The translations under genes and the position numbers were made by a program. A stretch of 64,000 nt of DNA from Nonomuraea gerenzanensis (lineage in GTDB: Bacteria > Actinomycetota > Actinomycetes > Streptosporangiales > Streptosporangiaceae). Below are positions 53,111 to 62,383 of the stretch, in pieces (position 1 is the stretch's first letter; every line of letters begins with the position of its first letter). The notes below the pieces were generated by a model. That model was not told the DNA's origin. It saw only the letters and a list, made by a program, of their open reading frames with translations, and searched no databases. Location: positions 5,332,001 through 5,396,000 of the forward strand of contig NZ_CP084058.1 in assembly GCF_020215645.1 (NCBI RefSeq), in the 5' to 3' direction.

Positions 53111-54312
53111 TCCGAGGGGCGATCCGCGTCGTGTCCGTAGATCCACGCCATGGCCCCGGGCGACAGCCCGCCCGCCCCGTCGCTGAGCTGGGCGTCGCGG
53201 TCCCGCTGCGCGGGCCCGTCGGGGAGATGGAACCGCGCCTTGTTCGCGGTGGACAGGGCGTGCACCCGCGCCGTACGGGGAACGCGCGCCGCCTCGTACC
53301 GCCGCAAGGCCGCGCTGACCCCGGAACCGGGGTCGGCGAGGCAGGCGGCGAGCGTGGCCGCGTCCTCGATGGCCATCGCCGCGCCCTGCGCCATGAACGG
53401 CAACATCGCGTGGCAGGCGTCGCCCAGCAGGGTCACCCGGCCGGAGGACCAGTGCCGCAGCGGCGCGCGGTCGAACAGCGCCCACAGGTACGTCTCGTCC
53501 ACCGCCTCCATGATCGCCCTGACCTGCGGATGCCAGCCCTCGAACGCGGCCGGCGCGTCGGCGACGTCGCGCCGGTCGGTCCAGGACTCCCGCGTCCAGG
53601 TGTCCTGCTCGGTGATCGCCACGAAGTTCACCAGCCGCCCGCCGGCCACGAAGTAGTGCACGAAGTGGCCGCCGGGCCCCATCCACAGCTGTGTCGTGGT
53701 CTCCAGTTCCAGCGCCCGCAGCCGTTCGGCCGGCACCAGGCCCCGGTAGGCGACGCAGCCGGTGAAGCGCGGGTGCTCCGGCCCGAACAGCAGGCCGCGG
53801 GTGGGGGAGTGGATGCCGTCCGCGCCCACCAGCACGTCGGCCTCGACGCGTACGCCGTTCGCGAAGCGCGCCTCGACGCGATCCCCGTGGTCGGCCAGCG
53901 CGGCGAACCGGTGCCCCAGGTGGATCCGGCCGGCGGGTAAGCGGGTGGCGAGGGCGGCGAGCAGGTCGGCGCGGTGCATCAGGTAGTGGGGGAAGCCGAA
54001 GGCGTCCTCCAGCGGGCCGGCGAGGGGGGAGCGGGCCAGGGTGCGGCCGTCGTCCCAGCGCCGCTGGTGCAGGGCCACCGGTTTGACACCCGTCCTGGCC
54101 AGTTCCTCCGACAGGCCGAGCCCGTGCAGGACGCGGGACGCGTTCGGGCTGATCTGCACGCCGGCGCCGACCTCGCTCAGCTCGGCGGCCTGCTCGTACA
54201 CGTGCGCGTCGATGCCGTGGCGCAGCAGCGACAGGGCGGCGGTGAGCCCGCCGATCCCGCCGCCGACGATGGTGACCGAGGTTCGTGCGCCGCGGCTGCC
54301 GTACGCGGTCAT
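53095..54312 (-). CDS. FAD-dependent hydroxylase (salicylate/3-hydroxybenzoate hydroxylase-like)
   Basis: 405 residues from the ATG at 54312 (MTAYGSRGARTSVTIVGGGI), which has AGGAG upstream. An ORF start at 54345 is weaker. Class A flavin monooxygenase motifs are complete: VTIVGGGIGGLTAALSLLRH, VLVGADGIHSPTRGLLFG (DG motif) and VTLLGDACHAMLPFMAQGAA (GD motif). ADLLAALATRLP and the overall length match aromatic-ring hydroxylases such as salicylate or 3-hydroxybenzoate 6-hydroxylases. Its stop overlaps the end of the convergent enolase-like gene by 16 bases. Substrate not determined. Confidence 0.9.
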   Translation of the reverse strand: MTAYGSRGARTSVTIVGGGIGGLTAALSLLRHGIDAHVYEQAAELSEVGAGVQISPNASRVLHGLGLSEELARTGVKPVALHQRRWDDGRTLARSPLAGPLEDAFGFPHYLMHRADLLAALATRLPAGRIHLGHRFAALADHGDRVEARFANGVRVEADVLVGADGIHSPTRGLLFGPEHPRFTGCVAYRGLVPAERLRALELETTTQLWMGPGGHFVHYFVAGGRLVNFVAITEQDTWTRESWTDRRDVADAPAAFEGWHPQVRAIMEAVDETYLWALFDRAPLRHWSSGRVTLLGDACHAMLPFMAQGAAMAIEDAATLAACLADPGSGVSAALRRYEAARVPRTARVHALSTANKARFHLPDGPAQRDRDAQLSDGAGGLSPGAMAWIYGHDADRPSDQATR

Positions 54313-54412
54313 GGTTCGGCTCCTGCCTGTCCGGGTGTATGCCATGAGGGGTCTCAGGAATGAGTCTCACTCGTTAGCCGCGGGGAGCGCGCCGTCGGTT
54401 AGCCTCTCCCGC

Positions 54413-55252
54413 ATGGTGATCGCCTCGATCCCGAGCCCGGCGGAAGCGGCCTGGGACATCGGTTTCATCCCGATCAGGGCCTACGCGTTGTGCCACATCC
54501 TCGGGATCGTCGTCGGCGCCTGGCTGAGCGAGCGCCGCTGGCGCGCCCGCGGTGGCGAGCCGGGCACGATGTACGACATCGCGGTCCCCGCGGTGATCTT
54601 CGGCCTGATCGGCGGCCGGCTCTACCACGTCATCGTCGACTGGCAGACCTACTTCGGCCCGCGCGCGGTCAAGGAGCCCGTCCAGGCGCTGTTCATCTGG
54701 GAGGGCGGGCTCGGCATCTGGGGCGCGGTCGCGCTCGGCGGCGTCGGAGTGTGGCTGGCCTGCCGCCGCCGGGGGCTGTCCCTGGGCGCGGTGGCCGACA
54801 CGGTCGCGCCCGGCATCGCGTTCGGGCAGGCGATCGCCCGCTGGGGCAACTGGTTCAACCAGGAGCTGTACGGCAGCCCGACCACCCTGCCGTGGGGCCT
54901 GGAGATCGACCAGGCGCACGGCGGTGAGCCGGGCGTGCTCTACCACCCGACGTTCCTGTACGAGTCGCTGTGGGACGCGGCGCTCGGCTTCGCGCTCATC
55001 CTGATCGGCCGGCGGTTCGTGCTGCACCACGGACGGCTGTTCGCCGTGTACGTCGCCGGTTACACCTTCGGGCGGTTCTGGATCGAGGGGCTGCGGATCG
55101 ACCCGGTCGGCGGGGTGGACCACGCGGTGCTGCTGCTGGGGCTGCGGATCAACCAGTGGACCTCGATCGTGCTGTTCGCCGGGGCGCTGGTCTACCTGTG
55201 GGTCACCCGGGCCAAGGACACCGAGGAGGTCGTGACGGCCCGGACGGGCTGA
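54413..55252 (+). CDS. lgt: Prolipoprotein diacylglyceryl transferase
   Basis: 279 residues, ATG at 54413. Seven membrane helices. Lgt motifs: FIPIRAYALCHILGIVVGAW, GLIGGRLYHVIVDW, and the family signature RWGNWFNQELYG, followed by LYHPTFLYESLWD and FGRFWIEGLRID. The enzyme transfers diacylglycerol from phosphatidylglycerol to the lipobox cysteine and acts before LspA (16966). The C-terminus is short; many actinobacterial Lgt proteins have a long tail, so this may be one of two copies. No lipoprotein gene adjoins it. Confidence 0.93.
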   Translation: MVIASIPSPAEAAWDIGFIPIRAYALCHILGIVVGAWLSERRWRARGGEPGTMYDIAVPAVIFGLIGGRLYHVIVDWQTYFGPRAVKEPVQALFIWEGGLGIWGAVALGGVGVWLACRRRGLSLGAVADTVAPGIAFGQAIARWGNWFNQELYGSPTTLPWGLEIDQAHGGEPGVLYHPTFLYESLWDAALGFALILIGRRFVLHHGRLFAVYVAGYTFGRFWIEGLRIDPVGGVDHAVLLLGLRINQWTSIVLFAGALVYLWVTRAKDTEEVVTARTG

Positions 55253-55372
55253 CGCGTGAGAACGCCCCCGACCGCGTACCGCAGCAGAGGCGTCCTCAGG
55301 GGTGGGCAATCGAATCCCCTGCTCTCACCCCTACCCTCAGCGTCCGCTATGTATGCATTTGTCCGTTTTGTG

Positions 55373-56572
55373 TCATTCCTGCGTGCGGAGCGTCAGGTAG
55401 CAGACCAGCGCGCCCACCGCGAGCACGGGCACCCCGATCAGGATCGGCGCCGTCAGCCCCCACTCGGCCGCGACGAACCCGCCCGCCAGCGCCCCCACGG
55501 GCCCGGCGCTCATCACGATCGTCATCGACGCGCTGCTGACCCGGCCGAGCAGTTCGGGTGGCGTCAGCCGCTGGCGCAACGTCCTGGCCGCGACCGTCCA
55601 CACCCCGAACGCGGCACTCGTGGCCCCCAGCCCCACCGCCGCCACGGGGACGGAGGTGGTCAGCGCGAGCATCAGCTGTCCCGCCGCGGCGCAGAGCAGG
55701 CAGCCCGCCAGCGCCGCCGCCGTCCCGATCCGGCGCGTGACGCGGGCGGCGAGGAACCCGCCGGCCAGCCCGCCGACGGCGCCCACCCCCAGCAGCATGC
55801 CGTACCCCCACCCGGGCAGCGCCAGCACCTGGCCGACGTAGAGCACGAAGATGGGGAACCAGGCACTGTCCATCAGCGCGAACAGCCCGCCCAGCGCGAC
55901 CAGGGCGCGCAGCCGCCGATGGCGCACCAGCCAGCGCAGGCCCGCTCCCGTCTCCGCCCAGATCCGCCTCTTCTCCCCGGCGGGCACGGGCTTGGCCGCG
56001 AAGACGTTCGGCAGGCTGAAGATCAGGGCCGCAGCCAGCGCCAGCGTGCTGCCGTTGAGCGCGAACGGCAGCACCATCGCCACCCCGAACAGGTAGCCGC
56101 CGATCGGCGGCCCCACCAGCTCGTTGCCCGCCACCTCGGCGTTGACCAGGCCGCCGTTGGCGCGATCGAGATCGGCGTCCTTGACCAGCGGCGGCAGCAG
56201 CGTGGCCGTCGCGGTGTCGCGCAGCGTCTCCCCGACCCCGCACATGAACGCCACCGCGTACACCAGCACGATGTTCGCCACGTCCAGAGCGAGCGCGGTC
56301 ACGAGGACGGCCAGCAGCAGCACCCGGGTGGCGTCCACGAGCACCGTCAGGCGACGCTGGTCGTAACGGTCGACGACGGCCCCCGCGAACAGGCCGAACA
56401 GCAGCCACGGGCTCTGCCCGGCGAGGGCCACCCCGGCCACCACGACCGGATCGCGGCTCAGGGCGGCCGCCAGCAGCGGCAGGGCCGCCATCCGGATCCC
56501 GTCACCGAGGTTGGACAGGGCCGTCGCCAGCCACAGGCGGTGATAGGCGGGCCCTAAGGACGTCGAGGCCAT
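55373..56572 (-). CDS. MFS transporter (EntS-like, MFS_3)
   Basis: 399 residues from the ATG at 56572 (MASTSLGPAYHRLWLATALS); an in-frame TTG at 56581 is weaker. Twelve membrane helices. Typical segments include NLGDGIRMAALPLLAAALSR, QSPWLLFGLFAGAVVDRYDQ (the loop 2-3 motif), and DLDRANGGLVNAEVAGNELV. The EntS/MFS_3 group exports siderophores or drugs. No siderophore genes are adjacent. It converges on lgt with about 120 bases between the stops, a stretch with no clear terminator. Confidence 0.9.
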   Translation of the reverse strand: MASTSLGPAYHRLWLATALSNLGDGIRMAALPLLAAALSRDPVVVAGVALAGQSPWLLFGLFAGAVVDRYDQRRLTVLVDATRVLLLAVLVTALALDVANIVLVYAVAFMCGVGETLRDTATATLLPPLVKDADLDRANGGLVNAEVAGNELVGPPIGGYLFGVAMVLPFALNGSTLALAAALIFSLPNVFAAKPVPAGEKRRIWAETGAGLRWLVRHRRLRALVALGGLFALMDSAWFPIFVLYVGQVLALPGWGYGMLLGVGAVGGLAGGFLAARVTRRIGTAAALAGCLLCAAAGQLMLALTTSVPVAAVGLGATSAAFGVWTVAARTLRQRLTPPELLGRVSSASMTIVMSAGPVGALAGGFVAAEWGLTAPILIGVPVLAVGALVCYLTLRTQE

Positions 56573-56630
56573 GGTCGACAATCATGCCGCGCTCGCCGTC
56601 CCCGGGGCCACCGTGCCCGGACGGGCAGGC

Positions 56631-57065
56631 TCAGAACGCGTTCACGCTGTCGATCCAGAGCTCCCGGTTCACGGTCTGCAGGTAGAACTCGACGCGGATC
56701 TGCTTCGGTGAGGTGCCGGAGGTGTCCATCGCGCAGGTCACCAGCCGCCATTCCGAGGTGGCCGTGAACCTGGCGGACACCGCGCGGTTCGCGCTCAGGT
56801 CCCAGATCGTCAGCGACCCCTTCACCGGCTGCTGCGAGCCGGACCTGACCCAGGCGAAGCAGGAGACGCTCGGGGGCGGCCCGGAGACGGTGAAGTCCTG
56901 GGCGACGGAGCCCTCCGCCTGGCTCGTGCTCATGACGAGGACGGCGTCGCCGGATCTGGCGTCGCCCGTGCCCCAGATCTTGTACTGCACGGAGCCCGCC
57001 TGGTTCATCCGCGCCCAGGGGGCGATGTCGGGGGCCTCGAAGCTTGGATTGCGCAGGTACGACAA
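56631..57065 (-). CDS. Orphan beta-sandwich (CBM4/9-like) protein
   Basis: 144 residues from the TTG at 57065, which is preceded by GGAGGAGGAACG. The frame upstream overlaps the terminator of the next gene and is not coding. The sequence starts SYLRNPSFEAPDIAPW and continues with GSVAQDFTV, CFAWVRSG and SLTIWDLSANRA, ending WIDSVNAF. NPSFE...W and W-D-V at the end are the pattern of carbohydrate-binding module 4/9-like jelly rolls. There is no signal peptide, which is odd for a CBM. It could be a cytoplasmic protein, a truncated piece or an atypically exported one. Confidence 0.65.
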   Translation of the reverse strand: MSYLRNPSFEAPDIAPWARMNQAGSVQYKIWGTGDARSGDAVLVMSTSQAEGSVAQDFTVSGPPPSVSCFAWVRSGSQQPVKGSLTIWDLSANRAVSARFTATSEWRLVTCAMDTSGTSPKQIRVEFYLQTVNRELWIDSVNAF

Positions 57066-57151
57066 CGTTCCTCCTCCTCGCTCTCGCCGTCTCGGCGGCA
57101 AGGACAGCGTGCGGCAGGAGGCCGTCGGCCGCATCGGGGGCGGGCTCCGAG

Positions 57152-57190
57152 AAAACCCTAGGCCCGGCACGCCAGGGGCGCGCCGGGCCT
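57152..57190 (-). terminator. Intrinsic terminator of the MarR-MFS operon
   Basis: On the minus strand AGGCCCGGC (57190-57182) pairs perfectly with GCCGGGCCT (57168-57160) across a 13-base loop and is followed by AGGGTTTTC. It starts 15 bases after the MFS stop. Confidence 0.85.
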
Positions 57191-57204
57191 GATGGTCGGC
57201 AGGC

Positions 57205-58671
57205 TCAGGAGGTCGCGGAGGTCTCCACCGCCGGCGACTCCTCGCGAGCGTCCTGACCGGCGGCGGGGGCCGGGGCGGCGGGCCTGCGCAGGACGGTGAG
57301 CGCCACCACGAACGCCGCCACCAGCAGCCCGGCCGAGATGGCGAACGCGAGCCGGTACCCGCCGGTGAGCGCGGCGGCCTCACCGGCCCCGGCGGCCAGC
57401 AGCTCGCCGGTGCGCGAGGCGGCCATCGTGGACAGCACCGCCACGCCGATGGCCATGCCCACCTGCTGCGTGGTGTTGAACAGCCCGGAGGCCAGGCCCG
57501 CGTCGCTGTCCCGGGCGCCGGACATGCCCAGCGTGGCCAGCGCCGGCAGCACCAGGCCGCCACCGGAGATCAGCAGCATCGGGGGAAGCAGATGGGTGAG
57601 GTAACCGGCGTCCACCGTGACCCGGGTGAGCAGCAGCATCGCCGCCACCAGCAGCGCCAGACCGCCGATCAGCACCGTACGGGCGCCGAAGCGGGCGCTG
57701 AGCCGGGCGGAGACGAACAGCGAGATCGCGCCGATGCCCACTGCGGCGGGCAGCATCGCCAGGCCGGTCTCCAGGGCGCCGTAACCCAGCACCCGCTGCA
57801 TGTAGAGCGCGACCAGCACCTGGAAGGCGAACATGCCCGACAGGCTCAGCATCTGCGCGAGGTTGGCGCCGGCCACGTTGCGCGAGCGCAGGATCCGCAG
57901 CGGCATCAGCGGGGCCTTGGCGGTGGCCTGCCGCGCCACGAAGGCGCCGAGCAGAGCGATCGAGAGCGCGCCCAGCCCGAGGGTGTGGGCGGCGAGCCAG
58001 CCGTGCTCCTCGACCTTGACGACCGTGTAGATGCCCAGCATCAGCCCGGAGGTGACCAGCAGGGCGCCGATCACGTCGGCGCCGGCGGACAGGCCGATCC
58101 CGCGGTCTGCGGGCAGCGCCGGCAGCGCGAGCAGCATGGTGACCAGCCCGATCGGCACGTTGATGAAGAAGATCCACGGCCAGCTCAGCCCGTCGGTGAG
58201 CACGCCGCCGACCACCTGGCCGATGGACGCGCCCGCCGCACCCGTGAAGCTGAAGATCGCGATCGCCTTGCCGCGTTCGGCCGGCTCCGTGAACAGCGTC
58301 ACCAGGATGCCCAGCACCACGGCGGAGGCCAGCGCACTGCCCACCCCTTGCAGGAAGCGGGCGGCGATCAACAGGCCGGCCTCGGTGGCCGCGCCCGCCA
58401 GCACGGAGGCGAACGTGAAGATCGCGTTCCCGGCCAGGAACAGCGTCCGCCGCCCGACCAGGTCGCCCAGCCGGCCCGCCAGCAGCAGCAGGCCGCCGAA
58501 GGGGATCAGGTAGGCGTTGACGATCCAGCTCAGCCCGGCGGCCGAGAAGCCCAGATCCCGCTGGATGGCCGGCATCGCCACCGTCACGATGCTGCCGTCC
58601 AGGATCGTCATCAGTCCCGTCGCGGACAGCACGCCGAGTGCGGTCCAGCGCGAGTTGAGCACATTGGACAT
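57205..58671 (-). CDS. MFS drug exporter (DHA2/EmrB-QacA type)
   Basis: 488 residues, ATG behind GGGAGAG. Fourteen hydrophobic segments. Motifs: LMTILDGSIVTVAMPAIQRD (motif D1 region), GRLGDLVGRRTLFLAGNAIF (motif A), RFLQGVGSALASAVVLGILV (motif B) and GVLTDGLSWPWIFFINVPIG (motif C), which marks proton-driven antiporters. It lies 71 bases behind a MarR gene and is followed by a terminator, so the two form a typical self-contained, substrate-inducible efflux operon. The substrate is not known. Confidence 0.94.
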   Translation of the reverse strand: MSNVLNSRWTALGVLSATGLMTILDGSIVTVAMPAIQRDLGFSAAGLSWIVNAYLIPFGGLLLLAGRLGDLVGRRTLFLAGNAIFTFASVLAGAATEAGLLIAARFLQGVGSALASAVVLGILVTLFTEPAERGKAIAIFSFTGAAGASIGQVVGGVLTDGLSWPWIFFINVPIGLVTMLLALPALPADRGIGLSAGADVIGALLVTSGLMLGIYTVVKVEEHGWLAAHTLGLGALSIALLGAFVARQATAKAPLMPLRILRSRNVAGANLAQMLSLSGMFAFQVLVALYMQRVLGYGALETGLAMLPAAVGIGAISLFVSARLSARFGARTVLIGGLALLVAAMLLLTRVTVDAGYLTHLLPPMLLISGGGLVLPALATLGMSGARDSDAGLASGLFNTTQQVGMAIGVAVLSTMAASRTGELLAAGAGEAAALTGGYRLAFAISAGLLVAAFVVALTVLRRPAAPAPAAGQDAREESPAVETSATS

Positions 58672-58742
58672 GGTCTCTCCCGTCTCAGTTCGACAAGAGA
58701 GACCGTAGCAGATAGTTCCGTAACAGACGATCCCTTGTGGAC

Positions 58743-59231
58743 CTATTTTGTGCGCTCGCGTGCCCTGCGGGCCTGCTGCGGGCTCTCGGCCGGGGTCGCG
58801 AGATGGCCGCTGACCAGCCGGTTCAGGGCGCGGACCAGCACCTCGCGCTCGTCGTCCGGGAGCGTTTCGAGCGCCGCCCGGTGCACGCCGTCCACGATCT
58901 GCTGGCTGCGCCTGGCGACCTCCGCGCCCGCCTCGGTGACCGCGATGATCCGGGCCCGCCGGTCGGTGCTGGACGGGCGGCGCTCGGCGTACCCGGCCTT
59001 CTCCAGGGCGTCCACGGTCACCACCATCGTGGTCTTGTCCATGTCGCCCAGCTCGGCGAGCTGGATCTGGGTGCGTTCCTCCTCCAGGGCGTGCACCAGC
59101 ACGCAGTGCATGCGCGCCGTCAGCCCGATCTCGGCCAGTGCCGCCGACATCTGGGTGCGCAGCACATGGCCGGTGTGGTCGAGCAGGAAGGACAGGTCTG
59201 TTTCTGTACGCGCGGGAGCCATCGCTGTCAT
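58743..59231 (-). CDS. MarR family regulator
   Basis: 162 residues from the ATG at 59231 (MTAMAPARTETDLSFLLDHT). The winged-helix motif is at about 55-110: LAELGDMDKTTMVVTVDALE, KAGYAERRPSSTDRRARII with the wing R-x-D-R-R. It precedes the DHA2 exporter on the same strand and is its likely repressor. A 15-bp palindrome lies just upstream of its start. The ligand is probably a phenolic or drug-like exporter substrate, by analogy. Confidence 0.92.
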   Translation of the reverse strand: MTAMAPARTETDLSFLLDHTGHVLRTQMSAALAEIGLTARMHCVLVHALEEERTQIQLAELGDMDKTTMVVTVDALEKAGYAERRPSSTDRRARIIAVTEAGAEVARRSQQIVDGVHRAALETLPDDEREVLVRALNRLVSGHLATPAESPQQARRARERTK

Positions 59232-59258
59232 GCTCACCAGCCTACCCAACCATCCCGC

Positions 59259-59273
59259 CGCAGATTATCTGCG
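59259..59273. promoter_or_regulatory. MarR-type operator
   Basis: CGCAGAT-T-ATCTGCG is a perfect 15-bp inverted repeat 28 bases upstream of the marR start. MarR boxes are typically palindromes of this size. It is AT-richer in the centre than its surroundings and probably overlaps the operon promoter. Confidence 0.6.
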
Positions 59274-59296
59274 AACAAACGATGGGCCGGGTCGCC

Positions 59297-59890
59297 TCAG
59301 CCCAGGAGCCGGTGGCACGCGGCGTTGCGCACCTGGAACTCCCGCACGTGCGCGGGGAACATCGCATCACACCTCAGGCCCAGCAGCGACGTGCTCTGGC
59401 CGCGCCCGGACGGCGCGGGCGCGTGCTGGGAGGGGCCGCTGGCCGCGCGCTTCGACCGCTCGCCCGCCCTGGGCGGCCGGCGCTCGCCCGCGGTGCCCGC
59501 CGGCCGCCGTGGCGGCACGACCGCGCGGCGGCCGGCCGGCTCCTCGGCGCGCACCCGGTCGCTCACCACCCCCGCCTGCTCCGGGATGCGGATGCCGCCC
59601 TCGTCGTCGCGGGCCGCCGCCCTGGCCCGGGGGGAGACCGCCGGTGCCGGAACGGCCGAGGCGCCCGGCTTGCGCCACAGCTGAGCGGCCGCGAGGCTCT
59701 CGTCGGTGGCGGCGTCCTGCTGGGAGTTCGCGGCCTGCGGTGCGGCGCTCTGCGGGACGGTGGACGTGGACGTCTCCGGCCCCGCCCCGCTCACGGCCAC
59801 CACCGTGGCGATGGCGGCGGCGGTCCCGCCCGCCAGCAGCAGGGCCTTCGCGGACTTCCGTCCACGGACCCGGCTCATCTTCTTGCGCAT
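59297..59890 (-). CDS. Hypothetical membrane-anchored, mostly disordered protein
   Basis: 197 residues from ATG 59890 (ATG 59878 is an alternative), with GGGGGCAGGA upstream. A basic start (MRKKMSRVRGRKSAK) is followed by one hydrophobic segment (ALLLAGGTAAAIATVVAVSG), so it is a signal anchor. The rest is Ala/Pro/Arg/Ser-rich low-complexity sequence and probably disordered. The last 25 residues (RCDAMFPAHVREFQVRNAAC) have two cysteines and look folded. I do not recognise a family. Codon bias supports coding in this frame. Confidence 0.6.
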   Translation of the reverse strand: MRKKMSRVRGRKSAKALLLAGGTAAAIATVVAVSGAGPETSTSTVPQSAAPQAANSQQDAATDESLAAAQLWRKPGASAVPAPAVSPRARAAARDDEGGIRIPEQAGVVSDRVRAEEPAGRRAVVPPRRPAGTAGERRPPRAGERSKRAASGPSQHAPAPSGRGQSTSLLGLRCDAMFPAHVREFQVRNAACHRLLG

Positions 59891-60118
59891 GTCCTGCCCC
59901 CCGACGTGCTCGATCGTTACGCGTCGGGAGCGTAGCGGCGGCCCGCGGACGCGGCTGCGGACTTTGAGCTCCCGTAGGCCAACCCTGGACGTTCACCGGA
60001 CGACGGCCTCGCCGCCCCGCCCGCCATGCGGGTGCGGCGGGGCCGGGACCGGTACCGTCCCCACCATCGGGACCATCACGTCGGCCGCGAGCTGATCCGA
60101 CCCTCGGGAGCACCGACC

Positions 60119-62362
60119 ATGACCGCCGAACCGATCTTCCGCCGCGCCGCCCGCCCGCCGGCCGCGGCCCCGAACGTGCTGGCCGTCGTCCTGGACGACA
60201 CCGGCTTCGCCCAGCTCGGCTGCTTCGGCTCCGACCTGGCCACCCCCGCCGTCGACCGGCTGGCCGCAGGCGGCCTGCGCTACAACCGCTTCCACGTCAC
60301 CGCCCTGTGCTCGCCGTCGCGGGCCTCGTTCCTCACCGGGCGCAACCACCACGCCGTCGGCATGGGCTTCCTCGCCGACCTCCCCCTCAGCCATCACGGG
60401 TACACCGCCCGCATCCCGCGCTCGGCGGCCACCCTGCCGCGGATCCTGCGAGATCACGGCTACTCCACCCTGGCCGTGGGCAAGTGGCACCTCACGCCCC
60501 GCTACGAACGCTCCGCCGCGGGCCCGTTCACCCACTGGCCGCTCGGCCTCGGCTTCGAGCGCTACTACGGCTTCCTCCAGGGCGACACCAACCACTACGC
60601 GCCCAACCTCGTCCAGGACAACCACTACCTCGACCCGCCCGCCACCCCCGAGGAGGGCTACCACCTCACCGAGGACCTGATCGACCGCGCCATCGCCTAC
60701 CTCGACGACCAGCGCCACGCCGCCCCGGGCAAACCCTTCTTCCTGTACGTCGGCCTCGGCGCCACGCACTCCCCGCACCACGTGCGCCCCGAGTGGGCCG
60801 AACCCTACCGGGGCCGCTTCGACCAGGGCTGGGACGCCTGGCGGGAGGAGATCTTCCGGCGGCAGAGCGAGCTGGGCGTCGTCCCGCCCGGCACAGTCCT
60901 GACCCCTCGCCCGCCCTACGTACCGGCCTGGGCCGACCTCACCGCCGACCGGCGCCGCATGTACGCCCGCCAGCAGGAGGTCTTCGCCGGCTTCCTGAGC
61001 CACGCCGACGCCCAGCTCGGCCGCCTGCTCGGCCACCTGGAGGAGACCGGGCGGCTGGACGACACGATCGTCGTGCTGTTCTCCGACAACGGGGCCAGCG
61101 CGGAAGGCGGCCTCGACGGCAGCGTCAACGAGCACCGCTTCTCCGCAGGCGCCCGCGAGTCGACGGCGGACAACCTCGCCCACTACGACGACTGGGGCGG
61201 CCCACGCACCTACAACCACTACGCGTGGGGCTGGGCCTGGGCCGGGAACACCCCGTTCCGCCTGTGGAAGCGCTACACCTGGCTCGGCGGCACCCGCACC
61301 CCGCTCATCGTCCACTGGCCCCGCGGGATCCAGGCCCGCGGCGCGATCCGCGACCAGATCGTGCACGTCAACGACCTGTTCCCGACGCTGCTCGACGCCC
61401 TGGGCATCGAGGCGCCGGCCGTCGTGGACGGGATCGAGCAGCAGCGGATCGACGGCGCCAGCTTCCGCGCCTGCTTCGACGACGCCGGGGCCCCGGCGCC
61501 GCGCGACACGCAGTACTTCGAGATGCTGGGCTCGCGCTCCCTCATCCACGGCCGCTGGAAGACCACCACCGACCACGTCTCCAAGGGCGTGCTGGACGAG
61601 GAGGAGCTGCTGTCCGGCAGCCGGGACTTCGACGGGGACCACTGGGCGCTGTTCGACCTGTCCGCGGACTTCGCCGAAGCCACCGACATGGCCGCGGATC
61701 ACCCCGAGGTCGTCGCCGAGCTGCGGCGGCTGTGGGACGGGGAGGCCGAGCGCAACCACGTCCTGCCGCTCTTCGACGGCCTCCTCGACCGCATCGGCTC
61801 CCTGATCGGCCCGGCCTGGCCCGCCGGTGACGACCGCACCTTCCGCCCCGGCGCCTCGCCCGTCTGCGACGAGTCCCTGCCTCTGCTCTTCGGTGGCTTC
61901 CACATCACCGCCGACGTCGAGGTCCCCGAGGCGCCCGACGGCGTGCTGCTCGCCGTGGGGGACTGGCACGGCGGCTTCGCGCTCCACGTCGCCCAGGGGC
62001 GGCTGGCCTTCACCTTCGCCCGGCCCTGCGACGTGCTGGAGGTCGTCGCCGACCGTCCCGTCCCGCCAGGACGCCGGCTGCTGGGCGTCGCGCACACCGC
62101 CGGCGCCGGCGGGTGCGCCTTCCACCTGCTGTACGGGGACACCGTGGTGGGGAGCCTGGCCTTCGACGGGTTGCTGCCCGTCGTGCTCCAGCACGGCGGG
62201 GCCGGGCTGCGCCTGGGCTACGACGCCGGGCTGCCCGTGTCGGAGCGGTACACCGTACCGGGCACCTGGAACGGCGGGCTCTTCTCCGTCCGCGTGCGGA
62301 CGCCGGGCTTCGGCAAGCCCGACCCCCTGGCCGAGGTCCGGGCGGCGCTGCACTCGGACTGA
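60119..62362 (+). CDS. Type I (formylglycine) sulfatase
   Basis: 747 residues. The ATG at 60119 follows CTCGGGAGC. The sulfatase signature is L-C-S-P-S-R-A-S-F-L-T-G-R with Cys64, the residue converted to formylglycine. Metal-binding sites VLAVVLDDTGFAQLGCFG and VVLFSDNGASAEGG, and the GYSTLAVGKWHLTP motif, are all present. The length and the WAGNTPFRLWKRYTWLGGTR segment match the large arylsulfatase A-like actinobacterial group. No signal peptide is visible, so it may be cytoplasmic. The C-terminal 150 residues form an extra beta-rich domain. Substrate unknown. Confidence 0.92.
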   Translation: MTAEPIFRRAARPPAAAPNVLAVVLDDTGFAQLGCFGSDLATPAVDRLAAGGLRYNRFHVTALCSPSRASFLTGRNHHAVGMGFLADLPLSHHGYTARIPRSAATLPRILRDHGYSTLAVGKWHLTPRYERSAAGPFTHWPLGLGFERYYGFLQGDTNHYAPNLVQDNHYLDPPATPEEGYHLTEDLIDRAIAYLDDQRHAAPGKPFFLYVGLGATHSPHHVRPEWAEPYRGRFDQGWDAWREEIFRRQSELGVVPPGTVLTPRPPYVPAWADLTADRRRMYARQQEVFAGFLSHADAQLGRLLGHLEETGRLDDTIVVLFSDNGASAEGGLDGSVNEHRFSAGARESTADNLAHYDDWGGPRTYNHYAWGWAWAGNTPFRLWKRYTWLGGTRTPLIVHWPRGIQARGAIRDQIVHVNDLFPTLLDALGIEAPAVVDGIEQQRIDGASFRACFDDAGAPAPRDTQYFEMLGSRSLIHGRWKTTTDHVSKGVLDEEELLSGSRDFDGDHWALFDLSADFAEATDMAADHPEVVAELRRLWDGEAERNHVLPLFDGLLDRIGSLIGPAWPAGDDRTFRPGASPVCDESLPLLFGGFHITADVEVPEAPDGVLLAVGDWHGGFALHVAQGRLAFTFARPCDVLEVVADRPVPPGRRLLGVAHTAGAGGCAFHLLYGDTVVGSLAFDGLLPVVLQHGGAGLRLGYDAGLPVSERYTVPGTWNGGLFSVRVRTPGFGKPDPLAEVRAALHSD

Positions 62363-62383
62363 GCCGCGGCACGTGGCGCCGGG

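Noticed and set aside
55305..55335. Possible tRNA or tmRNA 3' end (GGATTCGATT on the minus strand)
   Set aside because: The flanking bases do not form a five-base-pair T stem and no acceptor or anticodon arm can be drawn.
56713..57192. A 159-codon frame on the plus strand
   Set aside because: It is antisense to the jelly-roll-type gene, which has a strong ribosome site and a recognisable fold pattern.
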